From Gilichinskyi gelida (lineage in GTDB: Bacteria > Acidobacteriota > Thermoanaerobaculia > Gp7-AA8): a stretch of 64,000 bases of DNA. The notes under the pieces are model-generated. The model was not told the origin of the DNA, did no database searches, and worked only from the letters and a program-made list of their open reading frames with translations. Within the stretch, counting starts at the first letter, position 1; each line of letters starts with the position of its first letter. Below, one piece after another: positions 49,207 through 55,685 of the stretch. The stretch lies in contig JBBPII010000012.1 in NCBI GenBank assembly GCA_038040385.1, positions 124,001 through 188,000 of the forward strand. The letters are read 5' to 3'. The position numbers and the translations under genes were made by a program.

Positions 49207-50613
49207 ATGGTCATCCAACTTCCGGGAACGACCGAGGAGCCGCCGACCGGCGAGCGTCTGACGCCGAAGGAGATCGTCCGCGAGCTCGACAAGTACATCG
49301 TTGGACAGCGCGCGGCCAAGCGCGCGGTCGCCATCGCGCTGCGCAACCGCTGGCGGCGGCAGCAGCTCGCGCCCGAGCTGCGCGAGGAGATCGCCCCGAA
49401 GAACATCATCATGATCGGTCCCACCGGCGTCGGGAAGACGGAGATCGCCCGCCGCCTGGCAAAGCTCACCCGCTCGCCGTTCCTCAAGATCGAGGCCTCG
49501 AAGTTCACCGAGGTGGGCTATGTCGGCCGCGACGTCGAGTCGATGGTCCGCGACCTGACCGAGATCGCCGTCAAGCTCGTGCGCGACGAGAAGTCGAAGT
49601 TCCACCGCGAGACCGCCGAGCGCAACGCGCGCGAGCGCATCCTCGACATCCTTCTCCCCGACTCCCGCCGCCCCGCCGCCCGCCCCGCATTCGTCGGCGC
49701 GCCGGCGACCGCGGCCGGCGAGGAGCTGCCGACCGAGACGCGCGAGAAGCTCGGACGCTGGCTGGACGAGGGGAAGCTCGACGAGCGCGAGATCGAGATC
49801 GACGTCAAGGAACAGAGCTACCCGTCGTTCGAGATCTTCACGCCGCAGGGCGTGGAGGAGATGGGCGTCAACGTCAAGGACATGCTTCCCGGCCTTTTCG
49901 GCGGCCGTTCCAAGAAGAAGATGATGCGCCTCGGCGACGCCCGCCCCATCATCGTGCAGGAGGAGGCGGAGAAGCTCGTCGATCAGCAGAACGTGGCGCG
50001 CGAGGCGATTGAGCGCGTGGAGCAGAGCGGCATCGTGTTCCTCGACGAGATCGACAAGATCGCCGGCCGCCAGCACGCCTTGCACGGCCCCGACGTCTCC
50101 CGCGAAGGCGTGCAGCGCGACCTGTTGCCGATCGTCGAGGGGACGACGGTGAACACCAAGTACGGGATGGTGAAGACCGATCACATCCTGTTCATTGCCG
50201 CGGGCGCGTTCCACGTCGCCAAGCCGTCGGACCTCATTCCCGAGCTGCAGGGACGCTTTCCGATTCGCGTGGAGCTGGAGTCGCTGACCGAAGACGACTT
50301 CGTGCGCATCCTGCACGAGCCGAAGAACGCGCTGACCATGCAGTACTCCGCGCTGCTGTCGACCGAGGGGGTGGAGCTGAAGTTCGCCGACGACGCCGTG
50401 CGTGAAATCGCCCGCTACGCCGCGATCGTCAACGACAAGACCGAGAACATCGGCGCCCGCCGCCTGCACACCATCCTGGAGCGCCTGCTCGACGAGCTGT
50501 CGTTCGACGCCAGCGACATGCGCGGGCAGGGGATCACCATCGATGCCGCGTACGTGCAGCGGGTGCTGGCGGAGACGGTGAAGGATGAGGATTTGAGCCG
50601 GTACGTGCTGTAG
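49207..50613 (+). CDS. hslU: HslU ATPase subunit of the HslUV protease
   Basis: A 468-residue AAA+ unfoldase of the Clp family. It starts with TPKEIVRELDKYIVGQ. Walker A is GPTGVGKTEIARRLA (about 66-80), Walker B is GIVFLDEIDKIAGR, and sensor/arginine-finger regions include LIPELQGRFPIRVEL. The intermediate domain (about 110-250) is present and the protein ends ETVKDEDLSRYVL, the conserved C-terminal tail that inserts into HslV and activates it. It forms the hslVU operon with the preceding gene. Confidence 0.97.
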   Translation: MVIQLPGTTEEPPTGERLTPKEIVRELDKYIVGQRAAKRAVAIALRNRWRRQQLAPELREEIAPKNIIMIGPTGVGKTEIARRLAKLTRSPFLKIEASKFTEVGYVGRDVESMVRDLTEIAVKLVRDEKSKFHRETAERNARERILDILLPDSRRPAARPAFVGAPATAAGEELPTETREKLGRWLDEGKLDEREIEIDVKEQSYPSFEIFTPQGVEEMGVNVKDMLPGLFGGRSKKKMMRLGDARPIIVQEEAEKLVDQQNVAREAIERVEQSGIVFLDEIDKIAGRQHALHGPDVSREGVQRDLLPIVEGTTVNTKYGMVKTDHILFIAAGAFHVAKPSDLIPELQGRFPIRVELESLTEDDFVRILHEPKNALTMQYSALLSTEGVELKFADDAVREIARYAAIVNDKTENIGARRLHTILERLLDELSFDASDMRGQGITIDAAYVQRVLAETVKDEDLSRYVL

Positions 50614-50661
50614 AGGAATCGCTGTCAAGGCTTTTCTTACGCGGTTCTCCAGCCCAGGAAT

Positions 50662-50710
50662 CTTGAAACCATCTTGAAAAGGCCTTGAAACGAACTTCAA
50701 GACTCTTGAA
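50662..50710 (+). promoter_or_regulatory. phased CTTGAA direct repeats upstream of the hicA remnant
   Basis: CTTGAA occurs at 50662, 50673, 50684 and 50705, offsets of 11, 11 and 21 bases, so all lie on one face of the helix. A TTCAAG (inverted copy) is at 50696-50701. The block lies between hslU and hicA and looks like a cooperative repressor or activator site. Confidence 0.6.
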
Positions 50711-50756
50711 TCGCTGAGGCGCAGTTCTGAGGCAATTCGAGTTCTTAAACCACGCC

Positions 50757-50762
50757 TACAAT
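50757..50762 (+). promoter_or_regulatory. TACAAT, candidate -10 element for the hicA remnant
   Basis: TACAAT ends eight bases before the ATG at 50771, so transcription would start at or next to the start codon. The phased CTTGAA repeats lie 45-95 bases upstream. Confidence 0.5.
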
Positions 50763-50770
50763 CGCTTCGA

Positions 50771-50975
50771 ATGAAGCGCCGCGACTTCGAACAACACCTG
50801 ACACGCCACGGCTGTTATGTGCATCGCGAGGGCGGTGGCCACACGATCTACGCCAATCCCGCGAATGGAAGCTGGGCTAAGCTGGGCAGCGGTTCCGCGG
50901 CACTCCGAGATCAAGACGCCAACGCTTCGTCGAATTTGCAAGGATCTCGATATTCCGATCCCGCTCGCGCGATGA
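50771..50975 (+). pseudogene. hicA: hicA toxin gene, frame broken by a 10-bp tandem duplication
   Basis: The first 34 codons read MKRRDFEQHLTRHGCYVHRE and GGGHTIYANPANGSW, a good HicA N-terminus with the catalytic His in GGGH. At 50869-50888 AAGCTGGGCT is followed by a near-identical AAGCTGGGCA. Taking out one 10-base unit restores AAVPRHSEIKTPTLRRIC and KDLDIPIP, the normal HicA C-terminus, ending at the TGA at 50973-50975, for a 64-residue toxin. As written, the frame shifts after the duplication and runs on through the hicB region. The toxin is therefore inactive unless slippage or a low-level frameshift restores it. HicA is an RNA-binding mRNA interferase. Confidence 0.85.
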
Positions 50976-50977
50976 GA

Positions 50978-51202
50978 CTACTCGCCGACGACGATCTTTT
51001 CGCGAATGATGCGTGCCTCGTCGACGTCGTCGAGAGCCTTTTCGCGATTCACTTCGAGAATCAACTGGATCGCGTCTTTCAGATTCTCGCGAGCTTCGTC
51101 GAGCGTCTCGCCTTGAGAAATCGCCCCCGGCAATTCCTCGACGAAAGCCGTGAACCCACCCTCCTCGGCCGGCTCGAACACTGCTGTGAATGTGTGAGTC
51201 AC
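50978..51202 (-). CDS. hicB: HicB-like antitoxin, convergent with hicA
   Basis: A 74-residue HicB. The core is HTFTAVFEPAEEGGFTAFV followed by EELPGAISQGETLDEARENL, the degenerate RNase-H-like HicB fold. There is no added DNA-binding domain. It lies head-on to the broken hicA, with the stops two bases apart, instead of the usual hicA-hicB tandem order. It may persist because it still neutralises the other HicA at 52054. Confidence 0.88.
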   Translation of the reverse strand: MTHTFTAVFEPAEEGGFTAFVEELPGAISQGETLDEARENLKDAIQLILEVNREKALDDVDEARIIREKIVVGE

Positions 51203-51255
51203 CCGGCTAGCTTACCCCATCAAAACCTCCCACTCGCCCCGCCCGTCTCCCCTAC

Positions 51256-51996
51256 ATGCGATTTGCGAAGGTGTGTCTGCTCGTGGTGTTCGCGGTGTCG
51301 GCGCGCGCCGATTCATTTGCTGACCTAAAGTCCGCGGTTGCTGGGTTGCGGGGGGCGGCGCCGATCCGGGCGACGATCGAGATTCAGCGCGTCGACCTCG
51401 ACAAAGGAAAGAAGCCGCCGGAGACGATTTCCGGCAGTGCGGTGGTCGAGGCCTTGGTGGACGGCGAGGGACTCCACGTCGCGTACGCGCCGGCGCTGCT
51501 GGCGAAAGTGGCGGAGGAGCAGGCGAAGCGGCAGGCGAATCCCGACCTGCATGCGCCGACGGCGCGCGCAATCGCGGAGCTGGGGCCGCTGCCGATCGCC
51601 GAGCGGCTCGATTTCGGCCGGCGGCTGCTGGGCATTCTCGGCAGAGCGGAGCTGGTGAGCGAGAAGCGGTTGATGTACGAGGGGCGGCCGGCGCGCCTGC
51701 TGGCGCTGAAGGTCAAGAATCCGCCGCCGAAGACGTCCATCGGCCACGTGGAGATCCTCGAGGACAGCCTCAACGTCTGGGTCGGCGATGACAACATCCC
51801 GGTCGCCGCGCAGCGCACCGAGCGATACACCGGTGGCATTCTGTTTCTGAAGGCCGAGATCAAACAGGCCAACCGCTGGACGTTCATGCGGAGAGACGAT
51901 CGCCTGGTCGCCACCCGCAGCGAGAGCAAGAACGCGCAGAGCGGCTTCGGGCAGAACAACGAGGAGACAGAAGTTGTCACCGTGGCTGTCCGGTAA
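51256..51996 (+). CDS. secreted protein of unknown function between two hicAB pairs
   Basis: A 246-residue protein with a signal peptide (RFAKVCLLVVFAVSARA, cleavage near 18). No catalytic motif or known domain was recognised. The mature part contains strands such as RATIEIQRVDLDKGKK and RYTGGILFLKAEIKQ and a helical region (LLAKVAEEQAKRQANP). It may be an outer-membrane or periplasmic lipid-binding-like fold, which is only a guess. It lies between two convergent hicA/hicB pairs and is transcribed in the same direction as the hicA genes. GC content is as in core genes. Confidence 0.65.
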   Translation: MRFAKVCLLVVFAVSARADSFADLKSAVAGLRGAAPIRATIEIQRVDLDKGKKPPETISGSAVVEALVDGEGLHVAYAPALLAKVAEEQAKRQANPDLHAPTARAIAELGPLPIAERLDFGRRLLGILGRAELVSEKRLMYEGRPARLLALKVKNPPPKTSIGHVEILEDSLNVWVGDDNIPVAAQRTERYTGGILFLKAEIKQANRWTFMRRDDRLVATRSESKNAQSGFGQNNEETEVVTVAVR

Positions 51997-52039
51997 GACA
52001 CTTATAGGTGGCATCGGCATGTGGCAGTAAAAGGCGCGC

Positions 52040-52045
52040 TACAAT
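52040..52045 (+). promoter_or_regulatory. TACAAT, candidate -10 element for hicA at 52054
   Basis: TACAAT ends eight bases before the ATG, the same geometry as at the other hicA (50757). This common spacing supports leaderless expression of both toxin genes. Confidence 0.5.
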
Positions 52046-52053
52046 AGTGGCCT

Positions 52054-52254
52054 ATGAAGACGATGCGGCTGCTGTTGTACCTGCGGCGCAACGGCTTTCA
52101 GTTCACGCGGCGCGCGCCGGAACACTTCGTTCTACGCAACGGCGACACGATTGTCGTCGTGCCGCGTCAGTCCGAACTTCGGCCTGACACAGTGGCCGAC
52201 ATATGCCGGAAGGCGGGACTGGCCGTGCTCTCCTTCGTCCTCAGCCTGTTGTGA
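52054..52254 (+). CDS. hicA: HicA-like mRNA interferase toxin
   Basis: A 66-residue HicA-type protein: MRLLLYLRRNGFQFTRRAPE followed by HFVLRNGDTIVVVP and RQSELRPDTVADICRKAGL. The dsRBD-like alpha-beta-beta-beta-alpha order is kept, with the expected His in the PEHFVLR position. HicA degrades mRNA and tmRNA independently of translation. It converges on hicB with a 14-base overlap at the ends. The last residues (AVLSFVLSLL) are more hydrophobic than usual. Sequence similarity to the broken hicA at 50771 is low, so the pair does not look like a recent duplication. Confidence 0.82.
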   Translation: MKTMRLLLYLRRNGFQFTRRAPEHFVLRNGDTIVVVPRQSELRPDTVADICRKAGLAVLSFVLSLL

Positions 52255-52468
52255 CCTGCTCCTCCCTCAGAAGAACGTGCCGCTCGCGGAGATTCTCCGA
52301 GGTAATCTGTCGGTTCGCGTTGATGAGGAGTAGTACGGCCTCGCGTAGACGGCGGCGCGCTTCCTCGATGGAACGTCCCTCCGTCACGATCGCCGGAAAC
52401 TCTGCCGCATAAGCGATGACCCATCCTTCTCCTCCGTCGACGTAGTAAGCAGTGTATGGGTGTCGCAT
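52241..52468 (-). CDS. hicB: HicB-like antitoxin, convergent with hicA
   Basis: A 75-residue HicB with PYTAYYVDGGEGWVIAYAAE and FPAIVTEGRSIEEARRRLREA, the canonical partial RNase-H fold (G-W-V-x-x-x-x-E-F-P-x-x-x-x-E-G). It is transcribed toward hicA and the 3' ends overlap by 14 bases. As in the first pair, antitoxin and toxin are on opposite strands, so their expression is not coupled by one mRNA, and antisense pairing of the 3' ends is possible. Confidence 0.88.
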   Translation of the reverse strand: MRHPYTAYYVDGGEGWVIAYAAEFPAIVTEGRSIEEARRRLREAVLLLINANRQITSENLRERHVLLREEQVTTG

Positions 52469-52647
52469 CCCAGTAGTGTGCAGTATAAGCGCACCACCAT
52501 TGGGCTCTAAAAGTGACTCTCATGCGTGACTTGCGCGAGCAAGGTGTCAGCGGCGACCGGCTGCTCGGAGAGCGGCCGACTCCAACCCGCGTAGAACTCC
52601 GTCGCGGTGCGATGAATCAGCCGGCCGTCGCCGGACCGAATCCCCCG

Positions 52648-52821
52648 TCAGCCCGGCGGCAGGCTGCCCTTGATGTCCTCGAGAATCCTGACGATGACGT
52701 TCTTGAGCCAGGACTTCTTGCCGGATCCTTGCTGATCCCGGGGTGCGGCGAGTGCGACACCATTCACGCACAACGCGACCAAAAGCGCCAACGCCAGCGT
52801 TGATTTCCTTTGCTTCTGCAT
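52648..52821 (-). CDS. small secreted peptide, 57 residues
   Basis: The gene starts at the ATG at 52821, preceded by a very strong Shine-Dalgarno (AAAGGAGGG). The product begins MQKQRKSTLALALLVALCVN and has a classic signal peptide with a likely cut after VALA (about residue 25). The mature part, about 32 residues, starts with a polar segment (APRDQQGSGKKS) and continues with a short amphipathic helix (WLKNVIVRILEDIKGSLPPG). No known family was recognised. It lies about 100 bases downstream of a TPR protein and an HTH-ECF sigma factor on the same strand, so it may be a signal or the output of that module. Confidence 0.7.
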   Translation of the reverse strand: MQKQRKSTLALALLVALCVNGVALAAPRDQQGSGKKSWLKNVIVRILEDIKGSLPPG

Positions 52822-52920
52822 ACGCCCTCCTTTGCCGGCGTTCAAGCCGGAGATGTTGGGAGGGCACCCTCGTACACACCAGTACCGCGAGAGGTCGATT
52901 CCGGACAAACGATCGAAACT

Positions 52921-54168
52921 TCACGCGGGAGGGGTAAAAGAAATGTCGGGCCGCCGCGGAAGCTGGGCGAGATACGTGCGGACGCTGCGGAGCAGCGCCG
53001 GCGTAGCGCGCTGTCTCGCCAGCGCCTCGTGAACGTAGGCCAGCGCGAGACGGGCTTTCTGCATCATCCCTTCGGATTCGAACACCAGCATGATCTGGCG
53101 GCACGCCTGCTGGACGCCATCGGATCGGCCAAGCGCGAGACAAACTTCCGCCCACTCCAGCGTCGCCAGGCCGTGATCGTCCTTCAAGCCGAGCAGCAGA
53201 AGGTCACGGCGGGCGGCTTCCAGTGCCGTTGCTCCCTCTTCGAGTCGACCTCGCGCGACAGGGATCGACGCGAGTGCCCAAACCACTCGCGCCTGCTCGA
53301 TCGTCATTCCGAGCTCATCGTAGATCGCGAGCGCATCCGCGAAATGGCGCTCGGCATTCTCGAGGTCATGGAGGTCCGCGCTCGCCAACGCCGCGTTCTT
53401 GAAACCGTGGGCCATCATGCTCTTGTGATCTACATGCCGCGCGTCCGCAATCAACTGCTCGAAGGCAGTGAGCGCTTCGGCCGGACGCCGGAGATGGAGC
53501 AGCGCCAAGCCGTTGAGCAATCGCGCACTCATTTCGCGAGATTGGTCTCCGTACGCATGAAACGTTTCGACGGCACGAAGGCTGATCGCCAGTGCGTCGG
53601 CGGTGGTGTCGTCCAATTGAACCAGCACCGTTCCGCGAATGTAAAAGACGATCGCCAGTTCAAAGGGCGCGAGGGAAGGGTCGCCGGCCCTGAACAGTGT
53701 CTCCGCCTTGGCCAGCGCTTCGAGGGCCTCCAGGAACGATCCGAGGTAGCGCAGGGCGTTCGCGCGTTCGCGAAGGGCCATCGCCAGTAGAAACCGGCGG
53801 GAAGCGACCGGCGCCTCGAGCTTTTTAGCGATCTCGGCAGCGGCAGCGGCGAGTGCGGCGCTGAACTTCGGCCACCGGTCGAGCAATGAATGCGCTTCGG
53901 CACACAGCATGCGCACCGCGCCCGGCGTTTGAAACGCCGGGTCTGCGGCGACGTCGGCGTCGAGGAAGCGGAGCGGCGATTTCAGGAGCGGCGCGATGCG
54001 GCGTGCGGCCTGCGCGTTCTCCATTTCGACCGCCCGTCGCGCCGCGCTCGCCTCGCCGAGGCGGCGCGGCGGGGTGAGGAAGGCCTCGACGTCGCGCCAC
54101 ACGGCGGGATCGCCCGCCATCGATTCGAACTCACACTCCAGACAGTCGTCGTCGGTACAGTGCTTCAC
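52921..54168 (-). CDS. cytoplasmic TPR protein with Cys-rich N-terminus, partner of an ECF sigma factor
   Basis: A 415-residue protein. The GTG at 54168 has AAGGAG six bases upstream and overlaps the sigma factor stop by 4 bases, which decides the start. The N-terminus VKHCTDDDCLECEFES has a His-Cys-x4-Cys-x2-Cys arrangement that may bind zinc, as in anti-sigma factors. Residues about 130-410 form TPR-like helical pairs (DAARHLR-like spacing, LLNGLALLHLRRPAEALTAFE, FKNAALASADLHDLENAERHF). There is no membrane segment. It may be the soluble anti-sigma factor or peptide sensor for the sigma factor encoded upstream. Confidence 0.8.
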   Translation of the reverse strand: MKHCTDDDCLECEFESMAGDPAVWRDVEAFLTPPRRLGEASAARRAVEMENAQAARRIAPLLKSPLRFLDADVAADPAFQTPGAVRMLCAEAHSLLDRWPKFSAALAAAAAEIAKKLEAPVASRRFLLAMALRERANALRYLGSFLEALEALAKAETLFRAGDPSLAPFELAIVFYIRGTVLVQLDDTTADALAISLRAVETFHAYGDQSREMSARLLNGLALLHLRRPAEALTAFEQLIADARHVDHKSMMAHGFKNAALASADLHDLENAERHFADALAIYDELGMTIEQARVVWALASIPVARGRLEEGATALEAARRDLLLLGLKDDHGLATLEWAEVCLALGRSDGVQQACRQIMLVFESEGMMQKARLALAYVHEALARQRATPALLRSVRTYLAQLPRRPDISFTPPA

Positions 54169-54968
54169 GTCAGTCTCCTTCCACGCAGCTCGCGGTAGAG
54201 CTCCACGGCGCGCTGCCGGCATCGACTGATCAGCCGCTCGATGTAGGCCGGCGACGCGACCAGACGGTCGGCGAGCGATTCCTTCGACTCCTCGGAGATG
54301 AAATGGCCGCGCAACGTCTCACGGCATTTCTCCCCCAATTGCGCCAGGACGGCGGCGGCGCTGAGATGGCGAATGCACGACTCCACCTTCGACTGCGCCG
54401 TTCCATCGGCCGTTTCCTCGTCTTTGGGAAGGCGCGGCGTTTCATGCCGCCGGTCGCGCCAATAGTTCATGCATCGATTGCGGACCGTCGCCGAGAGCCA
54501 CGCCTTCGCGTTGTGAATGATGGTTTGACGCTGCAGGTAGGCCATGAACGCGTCATGTACCAGCGCCTCGGCGTCCTCCAGCGGCACCCGGTAGCCGCGC
54601 ATGGCGATGGCGCGCAGCAACACGCCGTACTCTACGTAGAGTCTTTCAAACACCTCGCCGGCCGGCGTCGTCTCGGACATCGCGGGAACGGATGCGCGCT
54701 CCGCGGTAGCCGGCTCCAGCTTGAAAAGCTCGGAGGCCTTCAGCGCCACGCCGGTGAGCTCGCGGACGGCCGCCGTGACGATGAAGATCTTCTCTTCGGT
54801 CGCCGCGCCGCTTCCCCGCAGTAGGCGGCCCAGGTGCCGCCGGCTGATCGAATCGACACCGAGCTTGGCGGCGATGGTGTCGGCGGTGCGCACGATCTCT
54901 CCTACCCGGATGCCATGAACTTCGGTCAAGCGTCTCAATGGCGTTGGTTGCATCGCTTGACTAGTCAT
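54165..54968 (-). CDS. ECF-type sigma factor with N-terminal HTH domain
   Basis: A 267-residue protein. Residues about 5-85 form a helix-turn-helix domain (LGVDSISRRHLGRLLRG) that ends with LKASELFKLE; this ending matches the orphan HTH protein at 55389 (VKAAELFDLD). Residues about 100-267 are an ECF sigma factor: region 2 with EDAEALVHDAFMAYLQR and AWLSATVRNRCMNYWRDRR, region 4 with KCRETLRGHFISEESKESLA and ASPAYIERLISRCRQRAVEL. Such HTH-ECF fusions are unusual. It is followed by a TPR partner with 4-base overlap. ATG 54953 is an alternative start. Confidence 0.82.
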   Translation of the reverse strand: MTSQAMQPTPLRRLTEVHGIRVGEIVRTADTIAAKLGVDSISRRHLGRLLRGSGAATEEKIFIVTAAVRELTGVALKASELFKLEPATAERASVPAMSETTPAGEVFERLYVEYGVLLRAIAMRGYRVPLEDAEALVHDAFMAYLQRQTIIHNAKAWLSATVRNRCMNYWRDRRHETPRLPKDEETADGTAQSKVESCIRHLSAAAVLAQLGEKCRETLRGHFISEESKESLADRLVASPAYIERLISRCRQRAVELYRELRGRRLT

Positions 54969-55020
54969 CGCAATAGGAGTGTCATGCAGCCATCATTCCC
55001 TACCCCACTGTACGAATTGA

Positions 55021-55073
55021 CTCTTATGAGTTACTCAAATGGTCGGATTTTCCGCATAAGTGCCTCTTATGAG
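55021..55073. promoter_or_regulatory. repeated CTCTTATGAG boxes between divergent regulator genes
   Basis: CTCTTATGAG occurs at 55021-55030 and again at 55064-55073, 43 bases apart (about four helical turns), with an inverted related GCATAAGTGC at 55054-55063. The region is AT-rich compared with its surroundings and lies between the HTH-ECF gene and the HTH remnant, so it is a likely operator for one of these HTH proteins. Confidence 0.6.
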
Positions 55074-55111
55074 AGGCTATTCGCGTAGACCCCTCTAGTA
55101 GTCTTTACGGC

Positions 55112-55356
55112 GTGGCGCGACAACGGAGCCATATGCGCCCCAGACCGGCTGACGCCCGAATCGGGCAGATCATCCGTCAGGCACGCATGAACGAGCGCCT
55201 TACGCAGACGGAGCTCGCCATGCGATGCGGGATCAGCGTGCGCCACTTGGAAAGGCATCGAGCACGGCTCGAACTTCACTGTGGCCGTGCTGTTCGCGAT
55301 CATCGAACAGCTTCCGAAAGCGCGTGAGACATTCGCCCAATTGCTCCCGACTTCAT
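55112..55356 (+). pseudogene. XRE-like HTH regulator with frameshift
   Basis: The first frame reads IGQIIRQARMNERLTQTELA and MRCGISVRHLE, a good Cro/CI-type HTH, then becomes non-homologous. Near 55250-55254 a shift to another frame restores KGIEHGSNFTVAVLFAIIEQ and LPKARETFAQLLPTS, the expected second half, ending with TAA at 55354-55356. So this is a single HTH gene disrupted by a 1- or 2-base indel, or a sequencing error. It is divergent from the HTH-ECF sigma factor gene. Confidence 0.7.
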
Positions 55357-55388
55357 AAGACGCACGGCGTATGTGTCCCATTTTTTGA

Positions 55389-55685
55389 TTGGGGTGGGTC
55401 TTTCGCCTGCTGCCGACTCCCTCGTACAAGGAGGGCGCCGACATCGAACAGAGGCCAGCGATCTATGGCACGCGATTGGAGCGGTGGATGGCGTCGCGCG
55501 GAGTGCGGCCCATGGCTCTGGCGCGCGAGTCGGGATACAGCCGACAGCACCTCGGCCGCGTGCGCGCCGGGAGAATGGACCCCACGCGCAGATGCATGGC
55601 GGCAATCGTCGGCGCCTGCCGGCGCCTCAGCCTCGAGCCGGTCAAAGCCGCGGAGCTTTTCGATCTCGATGAGGAGCAGAACTAG
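55389..55685 (+). CDS. small HTH protein related to the N-terminal domain of the ECF sigma factor
   Basis: Up to 98 residues. The region TRLERWMASRGVRPMALARE and SGYSRQHLGRVRAGRMDP is an XRE-like HTH, and the C-terminus VKAAELFDLDEEQN matches the domain end in the neighbouring HTH-ECF sigma factor. The start is uncertain: TTG at 55389 gives the longest form, and the domain itself begins near 55470. It is convergent with, and overlaps by 4 bases, the ABC permease gene. It may be a free-standing repressor competing for the same operator as the sigma factor's HTH. Confidence 0.6.
   Translation: MGWVFRLLPTPSYKEGADIEQRPAIYGTRLERWMASRGVRPMALARESGYSRQHLGRVRAGRMDPTRRCMAAIVGACRRLSLEPVKAAELFDLDEEQN

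Noticed and set aside
52510..52650. Possible third Sec protein: the small secreted peptide frame continues for about 45 codons after its TGA
   Set aside because: There is no Cys-like context at the TGA, no homology in the extension, and PPG is a natural peptide end; the strong Shine-Dalgarno and signal peptide fit a short product.
52513..52803. Plus-strand open frame of 96 codons across the peptide gene
   Set aside because: No family match, no ribosome binding site, and it is the complement of a well-supported minus-strand gene.
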